This document shows, in pieces, positions 37,962 to 44,871 of a DNA stretch of 64,000 bases (position 1 is its first letter; each line of letters starts with the position of its first letter). The notes under the pieces were generated by a model. It was not told the DNA's origin. It did no database searches and was given only the letters and a program-made list of their open reading frames with translations. The DNA is taken from NCBI RefSeq assembly GCF_030269545.1, contig NZ_BSTN01000003.1, positions 368,968 to 432,967 of the forward strand, read 5' to 3'. The DNA comes from Actinomadura sp. NBRC 104425 (lineage in GTDB: Bacteria > Actinomycetota > Actinomycetes > Streptosporangiales > Streptosporangiaceae). Made by a program: the position numbers and the translations under genes.

Positions 37962-38561
37962 TCAGACCCGGGTGCAGCGCAGGCGGTTCAGAATGCAGTA
38001 GTACGGGCCGCGCGGGGTGCCGGTGCCGACGAACACCACGCGGACGGACCGGCCGGGGGCCAGCGCCGGGGCGCCGGGACGGCTGCGCACGAAGCCGGTG
38101 GTGCCGGTGCGCACGACGGTGGCGCCGGAGAACGACACGATCTTGGAGTTCTTGATCCTGAAGGCGAGGGCCCACTTGGCCACCGGCTCGGTGCCGCGGT
38201 TGGTGACGGTGGCGGTGGCGCGGTAGCCGGTCTCGGTGCGGGAGGCGACCCGGAAGGCGACCACCAGGCCGTCGGCGCGCTCGGCGCCCCGGCTGGCGCG
38301 GTCGCCCTGCCCGCGTTCGGACACCTGGCTGCTGCCGGTGTGCGGCTCGGACGGGGCTCCGCCGGCGAAGTTCAGGGAGATCTGCTGGGTGCTGAACGCG
38401 TAGGAGACCACGCCGACCGCCATCACCAGCGCCAGCATCGGGAAGAGCGGAAGGGGGACGAGGCCGATGAGCTTGATCCAGCGGCGGCCGTTCTCCGGCG
38501 GATCGGCGCCGGTCGCGTCGCCCTCGTCGGCGGGCCGGTTCGGCTTGGTGTGTCGTCCCAT
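37962..38561 (-). CDS. Membrane-anchored CBM2-like domain protein
   Basis: The 199-aa product has a cytosolic N-terminus (1-28), a transmembrane segment (about 33-55), a Ser/Gly-rich spacer, and a beta-rich domain at about 98-199. The pattern [20 protein letters not shown], then SGATVV and [15 protein letters not shown], closing with a Cys pair (CILNRLRC), resembles family 2 carbohydrate-binding modules. I see no catalytic domain, and the aromatic binding residues of CBM2 are mostly missing, so sugar binding is doubtful. It lies between thiD and thiL on the same strand. Confidence 0.7.
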   Translation of the reverse strand: MGRHTKPNRPADEGDATGADPPENGRRWIKLIGLVPLPLFPMLALVMAVGVVSYAFSTQQISLNFAGGAPSEPHTGSSQVSERGQGDRASRGAERADGLVVAFRVASRTETGYRATATVTNRGTEPVAKWALAFRIKNSKIVSFSGATVVRTGTTGFVRSRPGAPALAPGRSVRVVFVGTGTPRGPYYCILNRLRCTRV

Positions 38562-38680
38562 CCCATCCCTCTTCGATCAGAGGATGTATACCAAACCAGC
38601 TCCAAATGTGCCCACCAGACGCTGAAAGACGGCGCGCGCGCCTGCCGGGGGTGTCCGGCCGTCGGCGGGGCCCGTCCGAC

Positions 38681-39601
38681 TCAACCGCGGAAGTGGTCCC
38701 ATCCGCCGGGTCCGTAGGGGCGGCCGTCCACCACGACGCCCTCGCCTTCGGCGACGCGGCCGATGACCGCCCAGGTCGGCGGGGGTTGCGCGGCGGGCGG
38801 GAAGGTGCCGGCGAAGGCGTGGTCCTCGCCGCCGGTGAGCGCGTGCCGCAGCCCGTCGGGCCCGAGCACCGCCGGCACGGGGACGGCCGCGGAGTCGACC
38901 TCGACGCGCACGCCGGAGGCCTCGGCGATGTGACCGAGATCCTGCAGCAGGCCGTCGCTGACGTCCAGCAGCGCGGTCGCGCCGGCCGCGCGCGCCTCCT
39001 CGGCCGCCTCGTAGGGGGGACGGGGCCGCCGGTGCGCCTCGACCAGCTCCGCGGGCTCGCGCTCGCCGCGCCGCAGCACCTCCAGGCCCGCCGAGGAGAA
39101 GCCGAGCCGCCCCCGCACCGCCACCAGGTCGCCGGGGCGCGCCCCGGACCGCGTCAGCGGCGGCCGCCCGCCCAGGTCGCCCAGCGCCGTGATCGCGAGA
39201 GTGACCGCCGGAGCCGCCACCACGTCGCCGCCGGCCACCGACGCGCCGGCCTCGGCGCATTCGTCGGCCAGCCCCTCGTACAGGCGCTGCGCCCAAACGG
39301 CGTCGGTGGCGGCGGGCGCGGCCAGCCCGACCAGCAGCGCGGTGGGGCGGGCGCCCATGGCGGCCACGTCGGCGAGGTTCTGCGCGGCGGCCTTGCGCCC
39401 GATGTCGTAGGGGGACGACCAGTCGCGGCGGAAGTGCCGGTCTTCCACGAGCAGGTCGCAGGTGGCCACGACACGCCCGTCCGGCGCGGCGACCACGGCC
39501 GCGTCGTCGCCGGGGCCGAGCGCCACGTCGGGCCCGAGCGGCAGCCCCCCGGTCAGCCGGGAGATCAGGCCAAACTCCCCCAAGTCACCGATCGTGGTCA
39601 T
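38681..39601 (-). CDS. thiL: Thiamine-monophosphate kinase ThiL
   Basis: ThiL makes thiamine diphosphate from thiamine phosphate. The 306-aa product starts [18 protein letters not shown] and has [27 protein letters not shown], and [20 protein letters not shown] with the metal-binding aspartates. GGGGGG lies three bases before the ATG. The AsnC-like gene diverges from it. Confidence 0.95.
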   Translation of the reverse strand: MTTIGDLGEFGLISRLTGGLPLGPDVALGPGDDAAVVAAPDGRVVATCDLLVEDRHFRRDWSSPYDIGRKAAAQNLADVAAMGARPTALLVGLAAPAATDAVWAQRLYEGLADECAEAGASVAGGDVVAAPAVTLAITALGDLGGRPPLTRSGARPGDLVAVRGRLGFSSAGLEVLRRGEREPAELVEAHRRPRPPYEAAEEARAAGATALLDVSDGLLQDLGHIAEASGVRVEVDSAAVPVPAVLGPDGLRHALTGGEDHAFAGTFPPAAQPPPTWAVIGRVAEGEGVVVDGRPYGPGGWDHFRG

Positions 39602-39698
39602 ACGCCCCCCGAAAAATGGACATCGCCCCCGACGCGCCGTCACAGCGGGTATCACGATACGGTGACCGTCGACACACTCTTCGCCCGGGGAGGACGAC

Positions 39699-39932
39699 AT
39701 GGTGCGCGCCTACATCCTCATCCAGACCGAAGTGGGCAAGGCGGCCGAGGTCGCCCGGCAGATCGCCGACATCCCGGGCGTCGTCCAGGCCGAGGACGTG
39801 ACCGGGCCGTACGATGTGATCGTCCGCGCCGAGTCCGGCAACGTCGACGACCTGGGCAAGCTGGTGGTGGCCCAGATCCAGGCGGTCGAGGGCATCACCC
39901 GCACGCTGACCTGTCCGATCGTGCACATCTGA
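39699..39932 (+). CDS. Stand-alone Lrp/AsnC ligand-binding (RAM) domain protein
   Basis: The 77-aa product is a single RAM domain: VRAYILIQTEVGKAAEVARQ, VTGPYDVIVRAESGNVDDL, ITRTLTCPIVHI. There is no DNA-binding helix-turn-helix, so it is probably an oligomeric amino-acid sensor acting on another protein. GGGGAGG precedes the ATG. Such small proteins next to thiL and DUF3515 are common in actinobacteria; the partner is unknown. Confidence 0.9.
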   Translation: MVRAYILIQTEVGKAAEVARQIADIPGVVQAEDVTGPYDVIVRAESGNVDDLGKLVVAQIQAVEGITRTLTCPIVHI

Positions 39933-39947
39933 GGTTCCGACCCGACC

Positions 39948-40475
39948 GTGCGCCCTCCTGTCCCCCGCGTGCCGCCGCCCGGTGCCCGCATGCCGCTGCC
40001 CGGCGTCCGCCGCGCGGTGCGGGCGCGGGGCGCCGCCCTGGCGCTCCTGCCCGCCGCCCTGCTGCTGTCCGGATGCGGCGCCGGGGCCGTCCAGGTGCCC
40101 GTGCCCACGCCGGACGCCGCGACGGCCCGGCTGTGCGCGGGGCTGCGGCTGCCGGAGAAGGTGCACGGGCAGCAGCGCCGCGACACCACCCCGGAGTCGC
40201 CGCTGACCGCCGCGTGGGGTTCGCCCGCGATCGCGTTGCGCTGCGGCGTGCCGCGTCCGGCCGGGCTGCGGCCGGACTCCCAGCTGATGACCATCAACGG
40301 GGTGGACTGGTTCGGCGTCCCCGCCGACCGGCCCGTCACGTTCACCGCCGTGGCCCGCCAGGCGTACGTCGAGGTGACCGTGCCCGCCAAGTACGCGCCG
40401 CCGGGCGACGTCCTCATCGAGCTCGGCTCGGCGATCGCCTCCACCATCCCCAAGAAGCCCGAGGGCCAGATCTAG
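39948..40475 (+). CDS. DUF3515 lipoprotein
   Basis: The 175-aa product has a basic N-terminus, a hydrophobic segment and lipobox LLLSGC (about 39-44), followed by a DUF3515 domain with CAGLRLPEKVHGQQRR, YGSP-like WGSPAIALRCGV and INGVDWF. Function is unknown. GTG start 15 bases after the AsnC-like gene; the pair is likely co-transcribed. It is the last ancestral gene before the accessory region. Confidence 0.88.
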   Translation: MRPPVPRVPPPGARMPLPGVRRAVRARGAALALLPAALLLSGCGAGAVQVPVPTPDAATARLCAGLRLPEKVHGQQRRDTTPESPLTAAWGSPAIALRCGVPRPAGLRPDSQLMTINGVDWFGVPADRPVTFTAVARQAYVEVTVPAKYAPPGDVLIELGSAIASTIPKKPEGQI

Positions 40476-40666
40476 GCGGGCCCACCCCACAGCGGCACCG
40501 GGCTCTCGCCGCGGGGGTGGTAGCCGGGAAGGGGTTCGCCGGACGCGGCGCGCTCCAGCCGCCGCATCCCGTCCGACAGCACGTCGGCCTTGATCATCTC
40601 TACGGAGACCGCGGTGACGTTGCCGAGGTCGAACCAGTCGCGCTCCAGGACCACCGCCGCCCCCAC
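40472..40666 (-). pseudogene. Unrecognised gene fragment joined to the P450 remnant
   Basis: This 64-codon frame (GAAVVLERDWFDLGNVTAVS, MIKADVLSDGMRRLERA) ends exactly at the DUF3515 stop on the other strand. It is in a different frame from the P450 remnant that precedes it, and I do not recognise the family. Its ordered composition suggests real coding ancestry. It may be the 3' end of another gene fused by deletion. Confidence 0.5.
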
Positions 40667-40892
40667 GCGCTGGGCTCCAGCGATACGCCGTTGGCGCTGG
40701 AGAACGTGACGTGGTCGCGGAACGCCGCCGCCACGTCGGCGTGCCGCGACAGCGCCCAGAAGCCGAGTTCGTCGTTGCGGTAGAGCGGCGCCTCATCCCT
40801 GAGGCGCGCGTACGTCGGGTAGGGGTCCTCGTGGACGGCGTCGTCGAACGGACTGCAGGTGGAGGCTCCCGCAGGGGCTCCACAGCCGTCAC
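40660..40892 (-). pseudogene. Cytochrome P450 N-terminal remnant
   Basis: A GTG two bases after the TetR stop starts VTAVEPLREPPPAV. After a frameshift the DNA reads SPFDDAVHEDPYPTYARLRD, then EAPLYRNDELGFWALSRHAD and FRDHVTFSSANGVSLEP, the typical first 75 residues of a bacterial class I P450. The rest, with the heme-binding Cys region, is absent. The tight spacing to TetR shows that the regulator once controlled a TetR-P450 operon. Confidence 0.85.
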
Positions 40893-40893
40893 C

Positions 40894-41469
40894 TCACTCG
40901 GGCAGCATCAGCTCCGCTATCTCCGTCAGCCGGTCGGCCATGCGGGCGTAGGAGGTGTGACCCATGCCGGCGTGCACCAGCGCACCGGCGTAGGCGATTT
41001 CGAGCGCGCCCAGCACCCGGGGGTCGGCGTCGTCGCCGAGCGCCGTCCGCAGGCGCTCGCGGATCCGCACGCCGATGCGCTGCCGCAGCTCGCGCACGTC
41101 GGGGTCGCTTCCGAGCATCGCCGCCGTGCACGCCGCCGCGAGCTCCGGCTCGTCGGACACCAGCAGCGCCACCTCGCGCAGCACCGAGGCCACCCGTTCG
41201 CGCGCCGGGCCCGTCCCCCGCTCGACAGGCGGCAGCGCGCTCAGCCGCCGCCAGAACACCTCGGTGATGAGGTGGTTCTTGGACGTGAAGTAGGTGTAGG
41301 CGGTGGCCGGCGCCACCCCGGCGCGGCGGGCCACGTTCCGCACGGTCAGCCCGTCGTATCCGTGGTCGCGCAGCTCGGCGACGGCCGCTTCGGTCAGCCG
41401 CCGCACGGTGTCGGCCTGCCGCCCGGTGAGCCGCCGCCGGGTGGGCTCGGTCGCCAACTCACTGGACAT
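40894..41469 (-). CDS. TetR-family regulator
   Basis: The 191-aa product has an N-terminal helix-turn-helix (about 14-62: LTEAAVAELRDHGYDGLTVR, ARRAGVAPATAYTYFTSKNH) and an all-helical ligand domain. ATG 41469 starts MSSELATEPTRRRLTG. It overlaps a perfect palindrome (41463-41476), the probable autoregulatory operator. Upstream ATGs at 41481 and 41511 are possible but would put the operator inside the gene. Downstream lies the broken P450, so its regulon target may be lost. Confidence 0.9.
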   Translation of the reverse strand: MSSELATEPTRRRLTGRQADTVRRLTEAAVAELRDHGYDGLTVRNVARRAGVAPATAYTYFTSKNHLITEVFWRRLSALPPVERGTGPARERVASVLREVALLVSDEPELAAACTAAMLGSDPDVRELRQRIGVRIRERLRTALGDDADPRVLGALEIAYAGALVHAGMGHTSYARMADRLTEIAELMLPE

Positions 41470-41476
41470 GTGTCCA
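41463..41476. promoter_or_regulatory. Palindromic operator over the TetR start codon
   Basis: The sequence TGGACATGTGTCCA is a perfect 14-bp palindrome that includes the ATG. A TetR dimer bound here would block its own transcription or initiation. Immediately beyond it is an AT-richer stretch (ACATTAGTTCAGTAATG), which could hold the promoter. Confidence 0.65.
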
Positions 41477-41951
41477 GACATTAGTTCAGTAATGTGCGCG
41501 TGACAAGACACGGGCGAGGGCCGACCCCGCTGAACCTCCGATGCGGAACGCTAAGGTTGCGGCTGCCGCGCCTCCCGGGCGCTGCGGACGTACTGCAGCC
41601 ACTGTAGGTTTCTCCCCACGCCTCCGGAAGGCCCTGCGTGTCGAGGAGGTCGAGGGTCAGTTCCCAGATGCGGCCGACGAGCCTGCGGTGCAGGATTACC
41701 GCACGGCCGTCGTCCCGCCGACAGGTCATCGCGGACGCCCCGTGTCCAGCAGCTCGGTGCCGATATCGCCGAGCGCTTCGATGCAGGTGGTGAAGGTGCG
41801 CGCCCGCGACCGGCCCTCCGTGACGTTCTCGGCGGACGGACCCGTCCAAGCGGCGAGCCGGCCTGCCGCTCTCCCTCACAGCGATCGGCGCGGCATGCGG
41901 AGCAGTCGAGAGGTGTTCGGTGCTGAGTGCCGCGACGTTCGGTCGGCTCTG
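41477..41951. other. Accessory intergenic region, possible decayed minus-strand genes
   Basis: Two minus-strand frames overlap by ATGA near 41732-41735. One ends TFTTCIEALGDIGTELLDTG and the next reads AVILHRRLVGRIWELTLDLL. Both look like real helical protein sequence, but neither has a full-length neighbour or a family I know. I treat the stretch as probable gene debris. Confidence 0.35.
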
Positions 41952-42034
41952 TGGGGCGGGTGGGATTCGAACCCACTCAGCACGAAGCACCTGCTTTACC
42001 GGCAGGCCCGACTCTCCCGCGTCGGCGCCACCCC
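41952..42034 (-). tRNA. tRNA-like gene with G33 and loop CGGTAAA
   Basis: The minus strand folds as a cloverleaf of 83 nt: acceptor GGGGTGG with CCGCCCC (one U-G pair), D stem CCGA/TCGG, anticodon stem CCTGC/GCAGG, a 13-nt variable region, T arm GTGGG-TTCGAAT-CCCAC and discriminator A. The anticodon loop CGGTAAA would give GUA (Tyr) by position, but position 33 is G instead of the near-universal U. No CCA is encoded. It may be a decayed tRNA or a nonstandard one. It differs from canonical actinobacterial tRNA-Tyr in the D arm. Confidence 0.6.
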
Positions 42035-42343
42035 TCGGCGTGCGCCCTCACAATGCCACCGCACGACCACTGCTCCCAAGCGATTTTCGGGGACGCCCCG
42101 TCAGCCGCATGCGGCCGCAGAGATGCGACACCAGGACAGCACCGTGCCGCACAGCGCGCCACATACCCCGCCCAACCTTCCGCCCACCGCACGTGAACGG
42201 GATGCGTGCCCCAGAACGGCACCATGCCACAGCAGGCGCGTCGTCGGCCCATATTGCGGCCTGGCTGAATCGCGGAGCATGCACCGCGTTGGCGGTGTGC
42301 CGTGTGATCGTGTCCACCGCACGTAGGCGAGAAACCGGGAACG
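42035..42343. other. Spacer between tRNA-like genes
   Basis: This 309-bp stretch has no supported gene. Its last 70 bp resemble 42674-42751 and belong to the duplicated unit. Confidence 0.4.
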
Positions 42344-42418
42344 TACCCCCGACAGGATTCGAACCTGCACCATTCCTGCATCTCGAACAGGCGCCTCTGC
42401 CAATTGGGCAACGGGGGC
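42344..42418 (-). tRNA. tRNA-like gene, loop TCGAGAT (position-34 anticodon GAG), copy A
   Basis: The 75-nt cloverleaf has acceptor GCCCCCG with CGGGGGT (first pair G-U), a three-pair D stem GCC/GGC with a GG-containing loop, anticodon stem CCTGT/GCAGG, loop TCGAGAT, a 6-nt variable region, T arm GCAGG-TTCGAAT-CCTGT and discriminator A. By position the anticodon is GAG (Leu), but residue 33 is C, not U. No CCA is encoded. Its 5' end is one base after the CCA of the tRNA at 42423. Confidence 0.65.
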
Positions 42419-42422
42419 GTGG

Positions 42423-42496
42423 TGCGGCTCCCGGGATTCGAACCCGGAACATCCACTTTTTGAGAGTGGCCTCTCTGCCGGTTGGAGTAGAGCCGC
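42423..42496 (-). tRNA. Class I tRNA with Leu anticodon CAA, copy A
   Basis: The 74-nt fold has acceptor GCGGCTC/GAGCCGC (perfect), U8-A9, a three-pair D stem CTC/GAG, anticodon stem CCACT/AGTGG with loop CTCAAAA (U33 present, anticodon CAA, Leu UUG), a 5-nt variable region, a perfect T arm CCGGG-TTCGAAT-CCCGG, and A73. CCA is encoded at 42420-42422. Normal bacterial tRNA-Leu is class II with a long variable arm, so this tRNA is anomalous for its anticodon. Confidence 0.75.
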
Positions 42497-42556
42497 ACGA
42501 AAAGAGAAGGAGTGATCCTTCAGAGAAGGCGTCGCTTGGAAACGCTCCGCTGGAGA

Positions 42557-42630
42557 TCAGATGAGGGACCCGCCGCGGCGAGCGAGCGGTGCCCCGGGCA
42601 GTCGTAGTCGTTCGTACTTCGCGGTGACCT
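42557..42630 (-). pseudogene. Degenerate copy A of the leader-type ORF
   Basis: Minus-strand codons read YERLRLPGAPLARRGGSLI then TGA at 42557-42559, aligning with the copy B peptide. At the place of the ATG the sequence is GTC, and no ATG, GTG or TTG is in frame nearby. It is the inactive sister of the ORF at 42966-43037. Confidence 0.55.
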
Positions 42631-42751
42631 TCCCCTCAGTCTTTGTGTCCGGTTCACTGTCGGGCTACCTGCTCGCGGAGCACCGTCATGCGGCGTGCCG
42701 CGTGTCCTGTCCGGCCTTTCGCCCAGCGCACGTGGGCGAGGGGCCGGATCG

Positions 42752-42826
42752 TACCCCCGACAGGATTCGAACCTGCACCGTTCCTGCATCTCGAACAGGC
42801 GCCTCTACCAGTTGGGCAACGGGGGC
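42752..42826 (-). tRNA. tRNA-like gene, loop TCGAGAT (position-34 anticodon GAG), copy B
   Basis: The sequence has the same 75-nt fold as 42344-42418, with a handful of substitutions in the D loop and variable region. The loop TCGAGAT with C33 is unchanged. The 5' end is one base after the CCA of the preceding tRNA at 42831. Preservation of the odd loop in both copies argues against random decay. Confidence 0.65.
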
Positions 42827-42830
42827 GTGG

Positions 42831-42904
42831 TGCGGCTCCCGGGATTCGAACCCGGAACATCCACTTCCTGAAAGTGGCCTCTCTGCCAGTTGGAGTAGAG
42901 CCGC
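42831..42904 (-). tRNA. Class I tRNA with Leu anticodon CAG, copy B
   Basis: The 74-nt fold has acceptor GCGGCTC/GAGCCGC, U8-A9, D stem CTC/GAG, anticodon stem CCACT/AGTGG with loop TTCAGGA (U33, anticodon CAG, Leu CUG), a 5-nt variable region, a perfect T arm and A73. CCA is encoded at 42828-42830. It is almost identical to the copy A gene except in the anticodon loop, where CAA became CAG or the reverse; both read leucine codons. It lacks the long variable arm of canonical tRNA-Leu. Confidence 0.75.
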
Positions 42905-42965
42905 GCGTAGAAAGAAGGGGCGATCGGTCGGGGAAGGCGTCGCTCGGAACCGCGCGGCCGGGAGA

Positions 42966-43037
42966 TCAGGCGAGGGACCGGCCATGGTCGGCGAGCGACG
43001 CCCCGGGCAGTCGCAGTCGCAGTAGTTCGAGCGTCAT
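42966..43037 (-). CDS. Leucine-rich leader-type small ORF (23 aa)
   Basis: An ATG at 43037 preceded by GGAGAGGAGG with about eight bases spacing opens 23 codons, starting MTLELLRLRLPGAS and ending GRSLA. Seven of the residues are leucine, encoded by CTC, CTG and one rare CTA. It ends 61 bp before the tRNA at 42831 and follows a promoter-like sequence. The size, strong ribosome site and codon bias suit a leader peptide for attenuation, or a small peptide product. Copy A of the duplication keeps the RLRLPGA part but has no start codon. Confidence 0.6.
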   Translation of the reverse strand: MTLELLRLRLPGASLADHGRSLA

Positions 43038-43095
43038 GGCCGGTCCTCCTCTCCAAAAGTCTCGGTGTCGTTCCCCTGTCGGGCTGACGAAGACC

Positions 43096-43124
43096 ACTGT
43101 GCCAGAAAGTCCCCGTGCAAGCAA
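43096..43124 (-). promoter_or_regulatory. Candidate promoter of the leader ORF / tRNA pair
   Basis: On the minus strand TTGCTT (43119-43124) and CACAGT (43096-43101) are 17 bp apart. A start near 43089 would give a leader of about 50 nt before the small ORF at 43037. No equivalent is seen before copy A. Confidence 0.5.
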
Positions 43125-43369
43125 CACTTATTCCGCAACTCCGACGGCGGCCGCATGACTCATTGGTGCGGCACGTGCCCGGTGTTCGCCGAACGGTTCG
43201 ATATTCAAGGGGGCGCCGGAAGAAGCCGCCGTGCTTCTCAGCAGATCAGCTTGCGCTCCTTCGGCCGGGTCAGTCGGGGATGTGGGGTGCCGTCGCGCAT
43301 GGGTGAGAAGCGGTGGCGGGCGGCGGTCGTGCCGGCGGTCATGCGGGTGATGTCGGCCTCGAGGAGCAC
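43125..43369. other. Accessory spacer, no intact gene
   Basis: The stretch between the tRNA promoter and the aldehyde dehydrogenase remnant has no supported gene. It contains AT-richer segments (for example GGTTCGATATTCAAG near 43193) that differ in composition from the neighbouring core genome. Confidence 0.35.
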
Positions 43370-43838
43370 CCGCGCGACGACGGCACGGTGTGCGGTCCGG
43401 TGATCTCCGCCCGGCAGCGCGCCCGCGTCGAGAGCTGTCTGGAGCCGGCGGTGCGGGAGGGCGGCAGACCGCGAGAACGACTTCTGGATCGAGCCGACCC
43501 TGGTCACCGGCCTGACCAACGACTGCCGCACCGCCCGCGCGGAGATCTTCGGGCCCGTCCTGGTGATCCTGCCGCACGACGGCGACGACGACGCGGTGCG
43601 GCCGGCCGACGACTCGCCGCACGAGCTGTCGGGCGCGGTGCACGGCGGCGACGCCGAGCGCGCCGGGCGGTCGCGCGGCGGCTGCGCACCGGGACCGTCA
43701 GCGTCAACGGCGGCCGTGTGGTACGCGGCGGACGGCCCGTTCGGCGGCTACAAGCAGTCCGGCATCGGCCGCGAGATTGGCGTGGCCGGGTTCGAGGAGT
43801 ACCTGGAGACCAAGGCGATCGCCGAAAGCCCGTCCTAG
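43370..43838 (+). pseudogene. Aldehyde dehydrogenase C-terminal remnant with frameshifts
   Basis: Successive frames read DDGTVCGPVISARQRARVES, then ENDFWIEPTLVTGLTNDCRT and IFGPVLVILPHDGDD, then RRLRTGTVSVNGG, then DGPFGGYKQSGIGREIG and FEEYLETKAIAE with a stop at 43836-43838. These are consecutive parts of the C-terminal half of an NAD-dependent aldehyde dehydrogenase, in order, with at least three frame changes. The N-terminal half with the catalytic Cys is missing. Confidence 0.88.
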
Positions 43839-43849
43839 AGGAGGCACAG

Positions 43850-43897
43850 TGCGGTTCGAGGGGAAGGTCGCGGTCGTCACCGGGGCGGCGGGCGGCG
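43850..43897 (+). pseudogene. Short-chain dehydrogenase N-terminal stub
   Basis: After GAGGAGG a GTG starts VRFEGKVAVVTGAAGG, the beginning of an SDR with its TGxxxG nucleotide motif. After about 16 codons the homology stops. In another frame the adjacent DNA reads IFLPHCVGWPLRSRLHVQIE, an unrecognised segment. A deletion junction near 43895 is inferred. It would have been co-transcribed with the aldehyde dehydrogenase. Confidence 0.7.
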
Positions 43898-43983
43898 ATC
43901 TTCCTGCCCCACTGCGTCGGCTGGCCGCTGAGGTCCCGCCTGCACGTGCAGATCGAGAAGCTGATCGCCGAGCGCGAGCGCGG

Positions 43984-44754
43984 TCAGCGGCCGGCCAGCG
44001 GGCTCGGGGCGGGCATCAGCATCGGCCCGTTCACCCGGAACCGCTCCACGCCCCGGCGGGTCAGGTGGACCCGCAGGTCGATCCACCCGGACCGGGCGGC
44101 CAGGCGGCAGTCGTCGGCGCCGCGCACCGGGAAGTGCAGGTCGCCCACCGACAGCTTGGCGCCGCGCACGTGCACCGGCAGCAGCACCCGCGACCCGGCC
44201 GTCAGCGGCGCGATGCCGCAGCCGCCGATCTGCCGTCCGCGGGCCTCGCTGCTCACCGCCTCGGCCGCGATGCGCCGGTACGCGGCCGTCCCCTCCTCGA
44301 CGTGCCCGAGCAGCATCTTGGGTGCCCCGGTGTCCAGCCGCCACACGTCCGCGTCCGGTTCGGCGGCCGGTTTCCGGTCCTGCTCGGCGGCGGCCGCGGC
44401 CGTGAGCATCGCCGCGTCCGGCGCGCAGCCGATCACGCCGGGGTGCCCGTTGGGCGCGTACACGCCGTCGGAGCGGCCCACGCCGATCACGTCCACCACG
44501 ATGACGTCACCGGGCTCGGCGCCCACCACCACGACCGGACCGCACAGCACCGGATCGGCGCCGGGCTCGCGCGCCTGGCACTCCATCCGGATCGAGCCGC
44601 CCGTGAGCACCTCGGCCACCGCCGGTATCTCCGGGTGCCACCGGTCGTGCCCGGGCACCGCACGGCTCGCGTCCCCACCGCTCCACGGCGACACGGCGAA
44701 CGCGGGAGCGGCGGCCGCACTGATGGACGGTTCGGAGGCAAGCGGGAGCGACAA
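43984..44754 (-). pseudogene. Shortened FmdA/AmdA acetamidase-formamidase-like gene
   Basis: The frame of 256 aa starts at TTG 44754 with GAGGAAGGA upstream. It has RWHPEIPAVAEVLTGGSIRM near the start, GPVVVVGAEPGDVIVVDVIG, HPGVIGCAPDAAML, GGCGIAPLTAGSRVLLPVHV and RGAKLSVGDLHFPVRG, all formamidase motifs. Family members are about 400 aa. Roughly 70 residues are missing between VIGVGRSDGVY and HPGVIGC, and the C-terminus stops soon after VNGPMLMPAPSP. The frame is intact, so a short functional variant cannot be excluded, but lost active-site segments make it a likely pseudogene. Confidence 0.7.
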
Positions 44755-44871
44755 CGGGATTCCTTCCTCACGGGGACTGGTTACGAAAGAATCCTGCCGA
44801 CCGACCTGTTTCCGAGTGATTTCAACACCCTTACGACCCGGTTAGCGTTCCCCGGCGGGCACCGGGCCCGG

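Larger units (their letters stand above)
42272..43037 (-). repeat. Segmental duplication carrying two copies of the tRNA pair
   Basis: Copy A is about 42272-42630 and copy B about 42674-43037, with the tRNA pairs offset by 408 bp. The tRNAs are nearly identical between copies, while flanks are diverged but alignable (for example GAAGGCGTCGCT and GACTGCCCGGGGC blocks on opposite strands). The tRNA sequences being better conserved than their flanks points to selection. Confidence 0.8.

Noticed and set aside
40492..44871. Integrated prophage or integrative element at the tRNA cluster
   Set aside because: No integrase, excisionase, replication gene or direct-repeat attachment site was found; the region is better explained by decay and duplication.
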